In this document: one piece after another, positions 63,201 through 64,000 of the stretch
Position numbering within the stretch: position 1 is the first letter of the stretch
How the letters are laid out: each line of letters begins with the position of its first letter
Origin: Centropus unirufus
Lineage: Eukaryota > Chordata > Aves > Cuculiformes > Centropidae
Length of the DNA: 64,000 nucleotides
NCBI GenBank assembly: GCA_013397695.1
Contig: VYZI01000146.1
Coordinates: 548,142 to 612,141, forward strand
Direction: 5' to 3'
Program-made: the position numbers and the translations under genes
The notes under the pieces: model-generated
The model's database searches: none
What the model was told of the DNA's origin: nothing
The model's input: only the letters and a program-made list of their open reading frames with translations

Positions 63201-64000
63201 GTAAGAAATAAACATGTTTTGAGATTTTGTTTTTTTATGAAGGGATTAGAACTGGCTATACAATTTCAGGAAAGCTGTTCTACAGACAAGCTATACACTT
63301 TCGTATTGACTCAAACTGAAACTTTATCTGTTCTCAGAAATTATTCCTAGATGTTACTACAATGATGCTAATACTCTTGGTACTCATGACGCAACGGAAT
63401 TAAGTAGCAAAAATACAGCTACCTTAGTCAGCCTGATATTTGTTTCCTCCTAAAGGAATGGTTTAGCTTTTTTGTTGTGTTCTTTTATGGATCTTTCTCA
63501 AAATCCTCAAATCCTGTAAAGCATGGTTTCCTCAGCTTTGCTTACTTTCAGTGACTCTGTGTATATGTATAAAATGAGTTTTGTTTCTGCAACTTTATTT
63601 TCATTTAAGATAAGTTTTAATCCAAAAGTTAAACCTAAATTATTTGTTTGCTGCGGTGCTGATGGTGAGACTCTGTGTTAGGTACCACGGAGATACAGTG
63701 TATGAAGATTCCATGTTTATGCTTTCCAGGGCTATGCCAAGATCCAGAATTTCAGGTGGATATCCTGGGGCTTCATTGATTTCCAGCATCCTTTTAGAGA
63801 CCAATTCATTCATAGTACACCCTGTACACAATTTTCTAAATGCACTCAAAAAGGCTGAGCTTATACAAGGATGGAAATGAGTCTCCTAGTGCTTAATCAT
63901 TCTGCTCCAGGACATTTAAATTAGTAAAGGATCCAGAAGGAAGGAGCAAAGCACATGGCTATCATCTCTAGTAATTAAAGGCAAAATGTTTGCTCTGAGG
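63201..64000 (+). other. AMPH intron after the FNGF exon, 5' part; no gene seen
   Basis: The sequence is AT-rich and appears unique. Open frames near 63640-63880 overlap on both strands and show no amphiphysin similarity or exon borders. Confidence 0.75.

Larger units (their letters stand above)
1..64000 (+). other. AMPH: AMPH (amphiphysin) gene, internal part; both ends outside the window
   Basis: Fifteen exons with GT-AG borders join without a phase break into an amphiphysin reading frame. Amphiphysin is a nerve-terminal protein of clathrin-mediated synaptic vesicle retrieval. Its BAR domain dimerises and binds curved membrane, its central arm binds AP-2 and clathrin, and its C-terminal SH3 domain binds dynamin and synaptojanin. 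Here the BAR domain from about residue 24, the Ser/Pro linker, both clathrin motifs and the AP-2 motifs are present. The first exon and the SH3-coding exons are not. The paralogue BIN1 is excluded by the specific linker, PWDLW and FNGF sequences. Amphiphysin was first described from chicken brain, which fits the avian signs in the window. Family assignment is certain; species is inferred. Confidence 0.97.

Noticed and set aside
1..64000. CRISPR arrays, operons, tRNA or rRNA genes, complete transposons or viruses
   Set aside because: Nothing on either strand shows such structure. The window is vertebrate intron-exon sequence with CR1 fragments only.

Overview
This window holds the middle of one vertebrate gene, amphiphysin (AMPH), on the + strand. 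It lies inside a region that is otherwise intron. Fourteen constitutive coding exons and one very large optional coding exon can be placed by GT-AG splice sites, unbroken phase from exon to exon, and translation that reads as amphiphysin. The host is most likely a bird. The only clear interspersed repeats are CR1 LINEs, repeat density is low, introns are compact, and the protein differs only slightly from mammalian amphiphysin. A crocodilian or turtle cannot be excluded, because CR1 is also common there. The first coding exon (about 23 residues of the N-terminal amphipathic segment) and the 3' exons with the SH3 domain lie outside the window.

Layout: 1-19498 is the 3' part of a long intron 1. 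Exons at 19499-44371 (eight) encode the BAR domain from about residue 24 to its end. Exon 47064-47202 is the Ser/Pro-rich linker. Exon 48659-48787 carries the Pro-rich motif and the AP-2 ear-binding motif. Exon 55405-55512 carries the clathrin box LLDLD plus DPF. Two 24-nt microexons (58707-58730, 60517-60540) encode the second clathrin motif PWDLW and a short linker. A 1785-nt phase-0 exon (60831-62615) encodes 595 acidic, apparently disordered residues with a Trp-rich end. Exon 63168-63200 resumes the ordinary protein. Intron 11 contains a decayed sense CR1 of about 1.9 kb (52330-54205), and intron 13 a short sense CR1 3' end (60115-60219).

Together the exons describe a presynaptic endocytic adaptor: a BAR dimer that binds curved membrane, followed by a flexible arm that recruits AP-2 and clathrin. 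The SH3 domain that recruits dynamin is downstream of the window. The giant exon matches the idea of retina-type amphiphysin isoforms with large inserts. It adds a DPW motif and a Trp cluster, so it probably changes coat-protein binding. No second gene, RNA gene or prokaryotic-type feature was found. The most interesting leads are the giant exon, its weak donor with a possible short-form C-terminus ending in a PDZ-ligand-like tail, a candidate 9-nt microexon just after the BAR domain, a perfect 26-bp palindrome at 411-436, and a GC-rich island of unknown origin at about 23760-24560.
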